From an uncultured Pleomorphomonas sp. (lineage in GTDB: Bacteria; Pseudomonadota; Alphaproteobacteria; Rhizobiales; Pleomorphomonadaceae): DNA of 64,000 bases. The position numbers and the translations under genes were made by a program. Location of the stretch: assembly GCA_937868725.1 (NCBI GenBank), contig CALMMQ010000106.1, positions 21,950 through 85,949 on the forward strand. The letters are read 5' to 3'. Below the pieces are notes generated by a model. It ran no database searches. It had not been told where the DNA came from and saw nothing but the letters and a program-made list of their open reading frames with translations. Below, piece by piece: positions 50,815-59,976 of the stretch (its first letter is position 1; every line of letters begins with the position of its first letter).

Positions 50815-51228
50815 ATGTTCCGTTTTGTCAAGTCGCTGACCTTCTGGTGGCCGGTCACCGTGCGGGAGCCCGATCCTGACCAGCCGGGCGCCATGGTTGA
50901 ACAGTCGTTCGAGGCGCAGTTCAAATTGATCAACGATGCCAGGGTCAAGGCGTCGCGTCAGGCCCGGCGCGCCCTCATGGATCGGCTGACGCCGGATATG
51001 TCGGCCGGTGACATCGAGGCCATTCAGGATGAGATCGACGCCCATGATCGGGCCGCCCTGGTCGAGGTGTTGGCCGACTGGCGCGACATCTGCGACGGCG
51101 ACGGCCTGCCGATCCCGTTCAGCGGTCCGGCGTTCGAGGAGCTCTACGGCGAGCGGCGGTTCCGGGCGGCCCTGACGCGGGCCTATGGCGAGGCGATCGC
51201 CGAGGATGGCGGCCGGGTAAAAAACTGA
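50815..51228 (+). CDS. Tail assembly chaperone (G-like)
   Basis: The 137-residue protein MFRFVKSLTFWWPVTVREPD... lies between the tail tube and tape measure, the place of lambda gpG. Its last codons are GTA AAA AAC followed by TGA, which form a canonical A AAA AAC slippery site. A -1 shift there joins it to the frame ending at 51578, giving a 254-residue G-T-type fusion. Confidence 0.82.
   Translation: MFRFVKSLTFWWPVTVREPDPDQPGAMVEQSFEAQFKLINDARVKASRQARRALMDRLTPDMSAGDIEAIQDEIDAHDRAALVEVLADWRDICDGDGLPIPFSGPAFEELYGERRFRAALTRAYGEAIAEDGGRVKN
51219..51225 (+). other. Programmed -1 frameshift site A AAA AAC
   Basis: The heptamer AAAAAAC is in the X XXY YYZ phase of the upstream gene and is followed immediately by its TGA stop (51226-51228). 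The -1 frame is open to 51578. Confidence 0.8.
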
Positions 51229-51578
51229 CAGAGGCGGCGGAGGCCTGGGCCGCCGCCTTCGTTGGTCGGTCGACCCGGCAGCCGGCCAAGATCGACATCG
51301 AGGTGGCCGGCCAGTTCGCCGCCCTCGGCGTTACCGTCGCCGCCGAGCAGGTGGCCGCCATCGACATCCTGCCACCCAATCACGGATCGGTGCGGGCGTG
51401 GCTGGAATGCCAGACGCAGTGGCGGCGAACCGGTCTGATGAACGGCATCCTGTACGACGGTCTCGACTATCCGTCCGTCCGCCTGGTGCTGGACGATCTG
51501 GGGGCGCCGCCCGGCGTCTTTGCCGACCTCCGCGCCATGGAGCGAGCAGCACTACCGATCCTCAACGACAGGGACTGA
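51225..51578 (+). CDS. Tail assembly chaperone frameshift extension (T-like)
   Basis: This -1 frame extends 117 residues past the slippery site (LTEAAEAWAAAFVGRSTRQP... ALPILNDRD) and ends 1 bp before the tape measure gene. It contains a core VAAEQVAAIDILPPNHGSVRAW and LDYPSVRLVLDDLG. It is expected mainly as a fusion with the upstream 137 residues; an internal GTG at 51303 is a weaker independent start. Confidence 0.78.
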   Translation: MTEAAEAWAAAFVGRSTRQPAKIDIEVAGQFAALGVTVAAEQVAAIDILPPNHGSVRAWLECQTQWRRTGLMNGILYDGLDYPSVRLVLDDLGAPPGVFADLRAMERAALPILNDRD

Positions 51579-51579
51579 C

Positions 51580-54500
51580 ATGACTTACCGCGTTGGCATT
51601 GGAGTGACCATCGACGCCTCCGGCGCCAAGACCGGCGCCGGCGAAGCGCGGCAGGCCGTGCAGTCGATTGGCGATGCAGCGCAGGGCGCTACCAGCAAGC
51701 TGCAGCAGCTGATCAACGCGTCGGTCGGGATGCACGATGCTGGCACCATAGCCGGTGCCAAAGCATGGACGGGCGCCCTTGCCTCCGAGGGCATGGCGCT
51801 CGATACGCTCAGGGCCAAATACTCGCCGCTGTTCGCCACCATTCAGCAATACAAGGCGGCCCAGACCGAGATTCGCACGGCGCACGCGATGGGCGCGCTT
51901 TCCGCCGACGAACAGGCTGGAGCACTCGCGGCCGATCGGGCGACGGCGGCGAGGCTCAAGGCGCGCGCCGCTTATAGCGCAGCGATCGACACGGAGACCG
52001 GCCGGGAGGCACGGGGCCAATCGCAGGCGACGGCTATCGTCGGCCGACAGACCATCGTGCCCGACCGTGAGGCCGACGTTGCCGCCTACGGAGCTTCGCT
52101 GGATGGCCTACGGGCCAAGTACTCGCCGCTGTTCGCCACCATTCAGCAATACAAGGCGGCCCAGACCGAGATTCGCACGGCGCACGCGATGGGCGCGCTT
52201 TCCGCCGACGAGATGTCGGCGGCGCTGACCCGGCAGCGGCAGCAGGCGTTGTCGACGATCGCGGCGATCAAGGGACTCGGGACGGCCCAGGTGCAAGCCC
52301 AGGCCACAGCCGGTGCTCGACGAAACTTCGGCTGGCAGCAGTTGGGACTGCAGGGCAACGACGTTGCCACGATGATGATGATGGGCGCTCCGGCCGGCCA
52401 GATCGCGGCGAGCCAGGGGCCACAGATCTTCCAAACCATGCAGATGTGGGAGGGCGGCGTTTCCGGTGCCATGTCCGACATCTACTCGACCATCGGGGGC
52501 CTGATCACGCGCTTCCCGTTGCTCACCGCTGCTGCCGCCGCATCAAGCATCGCTATAGCCAGTCTCTACGCTGTTACGCGGCAGGAAGGCCCGTCGGCGG
52601 AGGAGGCTTTGACCCGCCATGAAGAGCTGGTCAAGCGGATCAAGGATGCCTATGGCGACGCGGCGGCCAGCGTCGGCAAGCTGCGAACCGAAGAGAAGGG
52701 CATCCTCGCCTTCCAGGCCGGCCAGAATGCCGCCGATCTTAAGAGCAACCTCGCTCTTGAGCTGGAGCGCGAAAGAAATGCTCTTCGAGCGCAGTTCATC
52801 GATCAGGGCAGCGGTATGGTGCTCGGTCCGGCTATGCCGATCGAGGGCCAACTTCGGACCTTCATCGGCTCGACCGATGATAGTGGGAAGGCGCTGGCCA
52901 CCCTCCGTAAAGAGCTAACCGACATTGGCACCAAGACAGCCGATGCTGATCTCAAAACACTGATCGATTCGATTATCACCGCGACGGCCAAGACCGAAGA
53001 TCTCCGAGCGGCCGTTGTGGCGGCCAGCGATGATCTTCCCAAGCTGAGCGCCAACGCCGTCCGCCTTGCCGAACGGCTCAAGAACTATAATGCCGAGCTG
53101 CCAACGCTTAGCGTGATGGGGCTGCAGCCATTGTCGCCCCAGCAGGAGATCGAGCGCCAATATCAGCTCACCGTAAGCCAGGCAACCAATCGCGAACAGC
53201 GCGACGACGCCGCCGATGCCCGCGCCCGCGCTCTCGATCGGTTGCGCGAGCAGCTCGACCTGACGCGGCAATCCGATGATCTCGGCACCCGCGCCATCCT
53301 GGCTCGGACAGCAGCCGAGCGCGCCAACATCGCCGCCGAACAGGCCCGGATTGCCGGGCTGCAGGGACACCAGGACGCCGACCAGATCGCCCAGGCGGAG
53401 CGCGCGGCCAGGGCCAATGTCTTTGCCCAGGACCAGACAGCGGCGGCGGACCGGCTGCGCCAGGCCCAGCGGTCGGCGTCGACGGTGGGACTGACCGGAC
53501 TGCCGGCCCAGATCGCCCAGATCAATGCGTCCTATGCCGATGAAATCGAGAAAGCGACCGGCGACGCGGCGGCGATTGAGCGTCTGACCCAGGCGCGGGC
53601 CGTCGAAATCGAGACGGCCAAGCGGGCAGCGACCGCTGACCCGCTGCGTCAGTCGTCGCAATCGTCGGCCGACCTCGAGGTGCAGATGGCGCAGCAGAGC
53701 GCGGCTTTCGGCCGCTCGGCCGAGGAGGCGGCACGGCTCAGCGAGGCCATGCGCCTCTACGCCGAGTACGCCCGCCAGGGTGTCGAGATCACGCCGGAGC
53801 TGGCGGCACAGATCGACGTGGCCGCGCGCCGGTATGGTCACGCCGCCGGCGAGATGGACAAGCTGGCCAAGGCGCAGCAGGAGACGATTTCGGGGCTGGA
53901 CGCGATGCGGTCGACTGGTCGATCGGTCCTCGACAAGCTGATTGGCGGCGATCTCAAAGGAGGTTTGACGGCCGCCCTCGACGGCATCAAAGGTCGTTGG
54001 CTCGACATGCTGTCACAGTCGATGTTCGGTCAGCAGGGATCGACCGAGACAGGCTCGCTCGGTGGGCTGCTGGCGCCGCTGTTCGGGGCATCCGCCGGCG
54101 CGCGCGGTACCGCCGGCAATCCCATGTGGGTGACCTGGTCGGGCAATGCGCTGGGTGGTGGTCTGCTGGGATCGGCCGCCAACAACAACGCCCTCGGCGC
54201 GGTGACCGGCGCCGGCCGATCGGCGTCGATACTCGACCTGATCGCGCGCGCCGAAGGTACCGACCAGGGACGCGGCTACAACGAGACGCTCGGATACGGC
54301 CGCTTTACCGGCAATCGCAATCTGACCGGCATGACGCTCGACCAGATCGATGCGTTGCAGACGGCCATGCTGGCCAACCCAGCCAATGCCTACAACTCGT
54401 CGGCCGTTGGCCGGTACCAGATCACCCGGACAACATTGCGCGGTCTGCGCGACCAGCTCGGCCTGTCCGGCTCGGACCTCTATGACCCGGCGATGCAGGA

Positions 54501-55296
54501 TCAGCTGGCGCTGCAACTGCTGGCGCGCCGTGGCGGCAGTCTCACCGGACTGCGCCAGGAGTGGACGGGGCTGGGGCGGATCGACGACGCGACCTTGCAG
54601 GGCGCGCTCGGGGGCGCTGGGGCGGGCCGGTCGGGGCCGCTTGACCTCGGCCAGTACCTCAACGCCGACTGGGCCAAGCAGCAGACGGAACAGATCGGCG
54701 GCGTGTTCGGTGAGTTGACGTCCGGCCTGGGCGGCATCGTCAATCAGTTCCTGCCCGGGTTTGGCTCGATCCTCACCACTTTGCTCAACGGCATCGGCAA
54801 TGCCGGTGGCGGCAGCGGCGGCCTGTTTGGTTGGCTCGGCAATCTGTTCGGTGGCGGCTCGTCCGGCTACGGATCGCTGGGCGTTGGCACCGGCGGGCTT
54901 TATGCCAATGGCGGCGTGCCGCGCGCCGCCGGCCTACACCGCTACGTCAACACGATCGTCGACAGGCCGACCACTTTCGCCTTCGCGCGCGGCGCCGGAC
55001 TGATGGGCGAGGCGGGGCCAGAGGCGATCATGCCGCTGACCCGCGACGCGGCCGGGCGGCTTGGGGTTCGGGCGGCGAGCGATGCACCAACCGCCAATTC
55101 GGGATCGTCGGTCGTCATCAACAACTACTCCGGAGGACAGGTTCAGACTGAGGAGCGCACCGACGATCAGGGCCGTCGGCAGACGGTGGTCACCATTGGC
55201 GAGATGACGGCCGGCGCTGTGTCGCAGCGCGGCAATCCGCTGCGTCGGTCGCTGCAAAGCGAGTTCGGTCTACGTCCACGGGGGATCGTGCGATGA
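51580..55296 (+). CDS. Tape measure protein with internal duplication and lysozyme-like domain
   Basis: The 1238-residue protein sets tail length. It is alanine- and glutamine-rich with long coiled coils, and a hydrophobic stretch near 310-335. A 35-residue segment (LRAKYSPLFATIQQYKAAQT...) occurs twice, at about 77-111 and 177-211, from a 100-bp DNA duplication. Residues about 885-985 contain RAEGTDQGRGYNETLGYGRF and SSAVGRYQITRTTLRGLRDQ, a pattern like the GH104 lambda endolysin, so it probably carries a peptidoglycan-cutting domain for DNA entry. The ATG at 51580 is used. Confidence 0.9.
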   Translation: MTYRVGIGVTIDASGAKTGAGEARQAVQSIGDAAQGATSKLQQLINASVGMHDAGTIAGAKAWTGALASEGMALDTLRAKYSPLFATIQQYKAAQTEIRTAHAMGALSADEQAGALAADRATAARLKARAAYSAAIDTETGREARGQSQATAIVGRQTIVPDREADVAAYGASLDGLRAKYSPLFATIQQYKAAQTEIRTAHAMGALSADEMSAALTRQRQQALSTIAAIKGLGTAQVQAQATAGARRNFGWQQLGLQGNDVATMMMMGAPAGQIAASQGPQIFQTMQMWEGGVSGAMSDIYSTIGGLITRFPLLTAAAAASSIAIASLYAVTRQEGPSAEEALTRHEELVKRIKDAYGDAAASVGKLRTEEKGILAFQAGQNAADLKSNLALELERERNALRAQFIDQGSGMVLGPAMPIEGQLRTFIGSTDDSGKALATLRKELTDIGTKTADADLKTLIDSIITATAKTEDLRAAVVAASDDLPKLSANAVRLAERLKNYNAELPTLSVMGLQPLSPQQEIERQYQLTVSQATNREQRDDAADARARALDRLREQLDLTRQSDDLGTRAILARTAAERANIAAEQARIAGLQGHQDADQIAQAERAARANVFAQDQTAAADRLRQAQRSASTVGLTGLPAQIAQINASYADEIEKATGDAAAIERLTQARAVEIETAKRAATADPLRQSSQSSADLEVQMAQQSAAFGRSAEEAARLSEAMRLYAEYARQGVEITPELAAQIDVAARRYGHAAGEMDKLAKAQQETISGLDAMRSTGRSVLDKLIGGDLKGGLTAALDGIKGRWLDMLSQSMFGQQGSTETGSLGGLLAPLFGASAGARGTAGNPMWVTWSGNALGGGLLGSAANNNALGAVTGAGRSASILDLIARAEGTDQGRGYNETLGYGRFTGNRNLTGMTLDQIDALQTAMLANPANAYNSSAVGRYQITRTTLRGLRDQLGLSGSDLYDPAMQDQLALQLLARRGGSLTGLRQEWTGLGRIDDATLQGALGGAGAGRSGPLDLGQYLNADWAKQQTEQIGGVFGELTSGLGGIVNQFLPGFGSILTTLLNGIGNAGGGSGGLFGWLGNLFGGGSSGYGSLGVGTGGLYANGGVPRAAGLHRYVNTIVDRPTTFAFARGAGLMGEAGPEAIMPLTRDAAGRLGVRAASDAPTANSGSSVVINNYSGGQVQTEERTDDQGRRQTVVTIGEMTAGAVSQRGNPLRRSLQSEFGLRPRGIVR
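51812..51911 (+). repeat. Tape measure internal repeat, copy 1
   Basis: This 100-bp segment is identical to 52112-52211 except one base. The copies are exactly 300 bp (100 codons) apart and in frame. Confidence 0.95.
52112..52211 (+). repeat. Tape measure internal repeat, copy 2
   Basis: This is the second copy of 51812-51911, with a single a-to-g difference (ccaaat versus ccaagt). The near-identity suggests recent duplication or gene conversion. Confidence 0.95.
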
Positions 55297-55712
55297 TCGC
55301 CACCTGGCCCACCGAATTGCCGCCGCCCGAGCGCAACACATGGTCGAGAGTGCCACAGGAGGCCCGCATCAAGCGGACATCGGATGCCGGGCCACCGCGC
55401 TGGCGCCGTCGGATGTCGGCAGCATCGGAGACGGTCGAACTCAGCCTATTGCTGTCGCGTGATCTCGCGGCGCGGTTCGACCGCTTTTACAAGGAGGCCA
55501 CGGCACAGGGCACCTACCTGTTCTGGATGCCTGACCCAACCCGGCAAGATTGGGCCCTCATCAGTGGAGATGGGCAGCAACTGCTATTGGGGTCCGGCCA
55601 GCCTCTGTTCCTAGCCGGGCAGTGGCTGTGTTCGTTCGGCGATCATCTACCGACCGAAACCATCGTCGGCGTCAATATGCGCAAAACGTTCAGCGTCGTG
55701 GTGATGCCATGA
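55293..55712 (+). CDS. Minor/distal tail protein
   Basis: The 139-residue protein MIATWPTELPPPERNTWSRV... follows the tape measure with 4-base overlap. It has a beta-rich pattern (YLFWMPDP, LSLLLSRDLAARFDRFYKEAT) as in small distal-tail proteins of Mu-like siphophages. Its precise family is not certain. Confidence 0.65.
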   Translation: MIATWPTELPPPERNTWSRVPQEARIKRTSDAGPPRWRRRMSAASETVELSLLLSRDLAARFDRFYKEATAQGTYLFWMPDPTRQDWALISGDGQQLLLGSGQPLFLAGQWLCSFGDHLPTETIVGVNMRKTFSVVVMP

Positions 55713-56233
55713 GACGCGTATCGCTCAACGCTCGTCTGGCTCAGGACGCCCAGGCAACGGACGACGTCTATGTCGCCCTGATCGAGATCGCCCACCCATC
55801 GCTCGACGAGCCGATCCGCCTATCGACCGACAATACCGAACGGCTGTCGACGGACCCTCTCTATTATGGCACCAGGTCGAACTGGCGCGGCGCCAATCCA
55901 CTGACACAGCCGTATCTGTGGGTAGTAGCGTCCGCTTTGCTGCCGTCCGACCAGGACGATGCACCGGCGACCGGCACGCTGATCCTGGACAATCTCGACG
56001 CCGATCTGGTGCGGGCGGTGCGGTCCATCACCGACCTTGCCAGCATCTCGCTGGCCGTCGTCATGGCATCGACGCCATCGCTGATCGAGGCCGAGTTCAC
56101 AGACCTGCAAATTCGCTCGGCCGACATCGACGCCGCCGAAATCTCGCTGGCGTTCAGCCGCGAGGAAATCGAGCTTGAGCACTTTCCCAGCGGCCGCATG
56201 AGCCGCAACCGCTTTCCGGGGTTGTTTCTATGA
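55709..56233 (+). CDS. DUF1833/DUF2163-like minor tail protein
   Basis: The 174-residue protein VALIEIAHPSLDEPIRLSTD... with ATGTLILDNLDADLVRAVRSI and IQIRSADIDAAEISLAFSRE-type pattern resembles the small baseplate-hub family (DUF1833) encoded before the NlpC/P60 gene in such phages. It overlaps both neighbours by 4 bases. Confidence 0.7.
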   Translation: MRRVSLNARLAQDAQATDDVYVALIEIAHPSLDEPIRLSTDNTERLSTDPLYYGTRSNWRGANPLTQPYLWVVASALLPSDQDDAPATGTLILDNLDADLVRAVRSITDLASISLAVVMASTPSLIEAEFTDLQIRSADIDAAEISLAFSREEIELEHFPSGRMSRNRFPGLFL

Positions 56234-56643
56234 GCTGGTCGGATAGCTACGTCGGCCTACCATATGAGCCGTTCGGCCGCTCGCGCCAGGGCTGCGACTG
56301 CTGGGGCCTGGCCTGCATCGCTTACCTCGAGCAGCTCGATATCGCACTGCCCGATTACCTCGGCTATTCCTCGGTCGACGAGCGAGCGGAAATCGCCGCC
56401 CTGGTGGCCGGTGCCACGGCGTCGCCGCTGTGGCGAGCAGTCAGTGCGCCGCAGCCAATGGACATCCTGGTGTTCCGGGTTGGCCGTCTTGATTGTCACA
56501 TTGGTCTCTACGCCCAGCCGGGGCTGATGCTGCACGCCGCCGAAGGGCGGGCATCAGTGCTGGAGCGCTACACCACCGGTGTCTGGTCCCGCCGTCTGAC
56601 AGGCAGCTACCGCCATGCCGATCGCTTCCGGGAGGCGTCATGA
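56230..56643 (+). CDS. Tail-tip NlpC/P60 peptidase
   Basis: The 137-residue protein has YVGLPYEPFGRSRQGCDCWGLACIAYL with the catalytic cysteine and LDCHIGLYAQPGLMLHAAEG with the histidine, the NlpC/P60 pattern of lambda gpK-like tail proteins that cut peptide cross-links during DNA entry. It overlaps its neighbours by 4 bases, as in the lambda K-I-J arrangement. Confidence 0.88.
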   Translation: MSWSDSYVGLPYEPFGRSRQGCDCWGLACIAYLEQLDIALPDYLGYSSVDERAEIAALVAGATASPLWRAVSAPQPMDILVFRVGRLDCHIGLYAQPGLMLHAAEGRASVLERYTTGVWSRRLTGSYRHADRFREAS

Positions 56644-59600
56644 CCGACCACAGCCTGACCCCGGTGCTGGCGGCGCCGATGATCGATCCGGCTCAGGGTC
56701 GCATCGATCTTGAACTGCCGGCGGGGCTGACGATTGCCCAGATCATCGAGATGGCACTGCCTGACAAGACGCTGGATCGCAACGCGCTACGCGTGGCGCT
56801 GGCCACCGACCGAGGCGTGACCGTCATCGACGCCAAGGACTGGCACAGGATCAGGCCCCGCCCGGGCGTCCGCGTCATCATCCGAGCCATCCCCGGCAAG
56901 ACGTTGCTGCGGTCGATCCTGCAAATCATCGTCGCCATCGCTGCCATTGCCTTGGCTTACTTCTTTGCGCCGGCGCTGGCCGGAGCACTGGGCATTTCGA
57001 CCGGGCTGGCCCAAGGTGTCATCGGCATCGGCGTATCCGTCCTCGGCAATCTGCTGATCAACGCTTTGATCCCCCCGGCCAAGTCCGAGGAGACCCATAC
57101 CCGCTATGTCATCAATGGCTGGCGCAATCGGCTCGATGCCGACGGGGCGATTCCCCTGGTGCTGGGAAAGACGCGTTACGCGCCGCCGTTTGGCGCCTTG
57201 AGCTATTCCGAGATTGTCGGTGACAACCTCTACATTCGCACGCTGTTCTGCTTTGGCTACGGCCAATTGGCGCTCGATGATTTCCGCATCGGCAAGACCT
57301 CGCTCGCCGAATATGACGAGGTGGAAATCCAGGTGCGCGACGGGCTGGCTGGCGATGATCCGGTTACGCTGATGCCAACGCAACGCGTCGAGGAATCGGT
57401 GGGGGCCGAGCTGACACGGCCCTGGCCGCGCAACGATGCCGGCGACATCATCTCCGGTGCATCGATCGAAACGCCGGTAACGCGCGCCACCGGTGCCGAT
57501 GCGTCCGGAGCGTCGGTGATCCTGGCCTGGCCGAGCGGCTTGTTCACCGTCAATGACGATGGCGACGTGCGATCGACGGCCGTGTCGATCCGCATCGATC
57601 AGCGGCTGGTAACGGCCGATGAATGGCAGACGGTGACCACGTTGGTCATCTCGGGCAAGACACGCGAAGGCATGTATCGCCAACATACTTGGTCTTTCCC
57701 CTCTCGAGGCCGTTGGCAGGTGCGCTGCGTCATGATGACCGACGAAACGACGTCGACGCAGATCAACAACCGCACGTCCTGGGCGGCGCTGCAGACGATC
57801 CGTCCTGAGTATCCCCTGGCCGTGACCGAGGCGCTGGCGCTTGTCGGATTGCGTATCAAGGCAACGCACCAGCTCAATGGCACGCTCGACAACTTCTCGG
57901 CCGTGGCCAGCCGCATCTGTGCCGACTGGGATTACACCACCTCGACATGGGTAAGTCGGGCGACGAGCAACCCGGCGTCGCTCTATCGCTATGCCCTTCA
58001 GAGCGCAGCCAACCCGAGGCCGGTATCCGACGCCGGTCTTGATCTGGATGCGCTGGCCGACTGGCACGACTTCTGCCGCCTCAACAATCTCAAATATGAC
58101 CGCGTGATCGACGATGCCAGCATGACGCTGCGTGATGCTCTGCTTGAAATCGCCGGCGCCGGCCGGGCATCACCTCGCCATGACGGTTTGCGCTGGACCG
58201 TGGTGATCGATCGCCCCGCCGATCTGCCGGTTGTCGACGATCTCAGCCCGCGCACCTGCTCTGATTGGCGCGTCTCACGCTCCTACATCAGCCCGCCGGA
58301 TGGGTTCCGTATCAAGTTCAACGACGCCAGCAATGACTACGAACCGGCCGAGCGGCTGGTGCCTTGGCCAGGTCACACTGGTGACGTCGTGCTAACCGAA
58401 GCCCTTGATCTGCCGGGCAAGACAGATCCAGCGGAGGTCTACCTGGCAGCTCGCCGCCGGATGTATGAGACGATCCACCGCCCGGACGTCTATCGCGCCA
58501 GCCGCGATGGCGCGCTCGGTGTCGCTACGCGCGGCGATCTGGTCGTGGCATCCGCCGACCTCATCGAACGCACGCAAATTGCCGGCCGTGTGACCCGAGC
58601 CGAGGGCCACCTCGTCGAGCTGGATGAAGTGGTGACGATGGAACAAGGGCAGTCATATGCCCTGCGGTATCGGCTGATCTCGGCTGACGACACCGTCGGT
58701 GTGTCGGTTGTGCGGTCGGTGGTAACGGTGCCCGGTGATACCCACACGCTCGTTCTGAAGGGCGACGACGCGCTACCAACTGTCGGCGACATTGCATTTT
58801 TCGGGGTAGCTGGCTCCGAATGCTATCGCCTCATCGTGACGGACGTGGAAGCCGGCAAGGACTTTTCCGGCCACTATACGATGATCGACGCGGCGCCAAT
58901 CATTGACGAGCTGCTGGCCGCAGAGGTCGTACCGCCCTGGTCTGGCCGCGTTGGGTCTCCACTCGACCCGTCCGATCTGCAGCCTCCAGTGCCTCGGTTC
59001 AAGTCGATCACTTCGGGCGTCTCACAGACCGACACCATTGGGCTGATCGCCTATCTGATCGAGCCGGGTTCCGGGCCGGTCACCACCGCCCAATATGAGA
59101 TTGACCATCGGCTGTCGGGGGCGCCGTCGTGGTCGGCGGTGACCATTTCAGCGGCCGCTGGCGGCGGAACGATCGCAGGCTATGCCACCGGCAACGTCGT
59201 CGAGATGCGAGCCTATGCCATTTCACCGGACGGCGTCCGGGGGCCGGCAACAGCCATGGTGACAGTGACTGTCGGCGCCCACGATGCTGCTATTCCTGGC
59301 CCGCTGGACTCGACATCGATCAGTGTCACGGCGCTGCTGGGCGGTGCCAACATTGCTTTTGCGACGCCCGATAACGCGGCGATCACCCAGGTGCAGGTCT
59401 ATCGGTCGACGTCTTCGACACTCAACCGTGCCACCGATGCCGTCGGTAGCCCGATGGCTGTCCAGCCGTCGCGGAACTATACGTCGGCGCTTGGTGATGC
59501 GACGCGGCAGAACCTGATCGGCAATGGTGGCATGGACAGCGCCACGGTCTGGGCGCTTGGATCCGGCTGGGCGATCGCCAGTGGGGTGGCGACCAAGACC

Positions 59601-59969
59601 GCCAGTACATCATCATCGCTGACGCAGGCGCTTGCTGCCGTAGCCGGCAAGTTCTACCGCATCGCGCTGACGCTTTCAGGCGTCAGCGGCGGGTCGCTGA
59701 CGCCCCGCCTGACCGGCGGATCGACACGCACCGGCACAGCGCGCAGCGCCAATGGCAGCTACGTCGACCGCATTCAGGCGGTCACGGGCAATGTCACCTT
59801 CGACTTGCTTGCCTCCTCCGCCTTTGCGGGCTCGGTCGACAACGTTTCCGCCTATCTCGAAACGTCGACCTGCCTTGCCCAGGGCAACCACTACGTCTGG
59901 CTCGAGCCCCAGAACGCCAATGGCGTACCGGGCCCAGTTGCCGGTCCCTTCGCCGTAACCATCAAGTGA
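56640..59969 (+). CDS. Tail tip attachment protein (J-like)
   Basis: The 1109-residue protein has an N-terminal domain followed by two hydrophobic helices (about 95-140, IIVAIAAIALAYFFAPAL and GVIGIGVSVLGNLLINAL), then a hub part with VVIDRPADLPVVDDLSPRTC and C-terminal fibronectin-like and jelly-roll-like regions. This layout fits lambda gpJ-type central tail fibre proteins. The ATG at 56640 overlaps the peptidase gene; a longer frame from 56493 is a shadow extension. Confidence 0.85.
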   Translation: MTDHSLTPVLAAPMIDPAQGRIDLELPAGLTIAQIIEMALPDKTLDRNALRVALATDRGVTVIDAKDWHRIRPRPGVRVIIRAIPGKTLLRSILQIIVAIAAIALAYFFAPALAGALGISTGLAQGVIGIGVSVLGNLLINALIPPAKSEETHTRYVINGWRNRLDADGAIPLVLGKTRYAPPFGALSYSEIVGDNLYIRTLFCFGYGQLALDDFRIGKTSLAEYDEVEIQVRDGLAGDDPVTLMPTQRVEESVGAELTRPWPRNDAGDIISGASIETPVTRATGADASGASVILAWPSGLFTVNDDGDVRSTAVSIRIDQRLVTADEWQTVTTLVISGKTREGMYRQHTWSFPSRGRWQVRCVMMTDETTSTQINNRTSWAALQTIRPEYPLAVTEALALVGLRIKATHQLNGTLDNFSAVASRICADWDYTTSTWVSRATSNPASLYRYALQSAANPRPVSDAGLDLDALADWHDFCRLNNLKYDRVIDDASMTLRDALLEIAGAGRASPRHDGLRWTVVIDRPADLPVVDDLSPRTCSDWRVSRSYISPPDGFRIKFNDASNDYEPAERLVPWPGHTGDVVLTEALDLPGKTDPAEVYLAARRRMYETIHRPDVYRASRDGALGVATRGDLVVASADLIERTQIAGRVTRAEGHLVELDEVVTMEQGQSYALRYRLISADDTVGVSVVRSVVTVPGDTHTLVLKGDDALPTVGDIAFFGVAGSECYRLIVTDVEAGKDFSGHYTMIDAAPIIDELLAAEVVPPWSGRVGSPLDPSDLQPPVPRFKSITSGVSQTDTIGLIAYLIEPGSGPVTTAQYEIDHRLSGAPSWSAVTISAAAGGGTIAGYATGNVVEMRAYAISPDGVRGPATAMVTVTVGAHDAAIPGPLDSTSISVTALLGGANIAFATPDNAAITQVQVYRSTSSTLNRATDAVGSPMAVQPSRNYTSALGDATRQNLIGNGGMDSATVWALGSGWAIASGVATKTASTSSSLTQALAAVAGKFYRIALTLSGVSGGSLTPRLTGGSTRTGTARSANGSYVDRIQAVTGNVTFDLLASSAFAGSVDNVSAYLETSTCLAQGNHYVWLEPQNANGVPGPVAGPFAVTIK

Positions 59970-59976
59970 GGTCATC

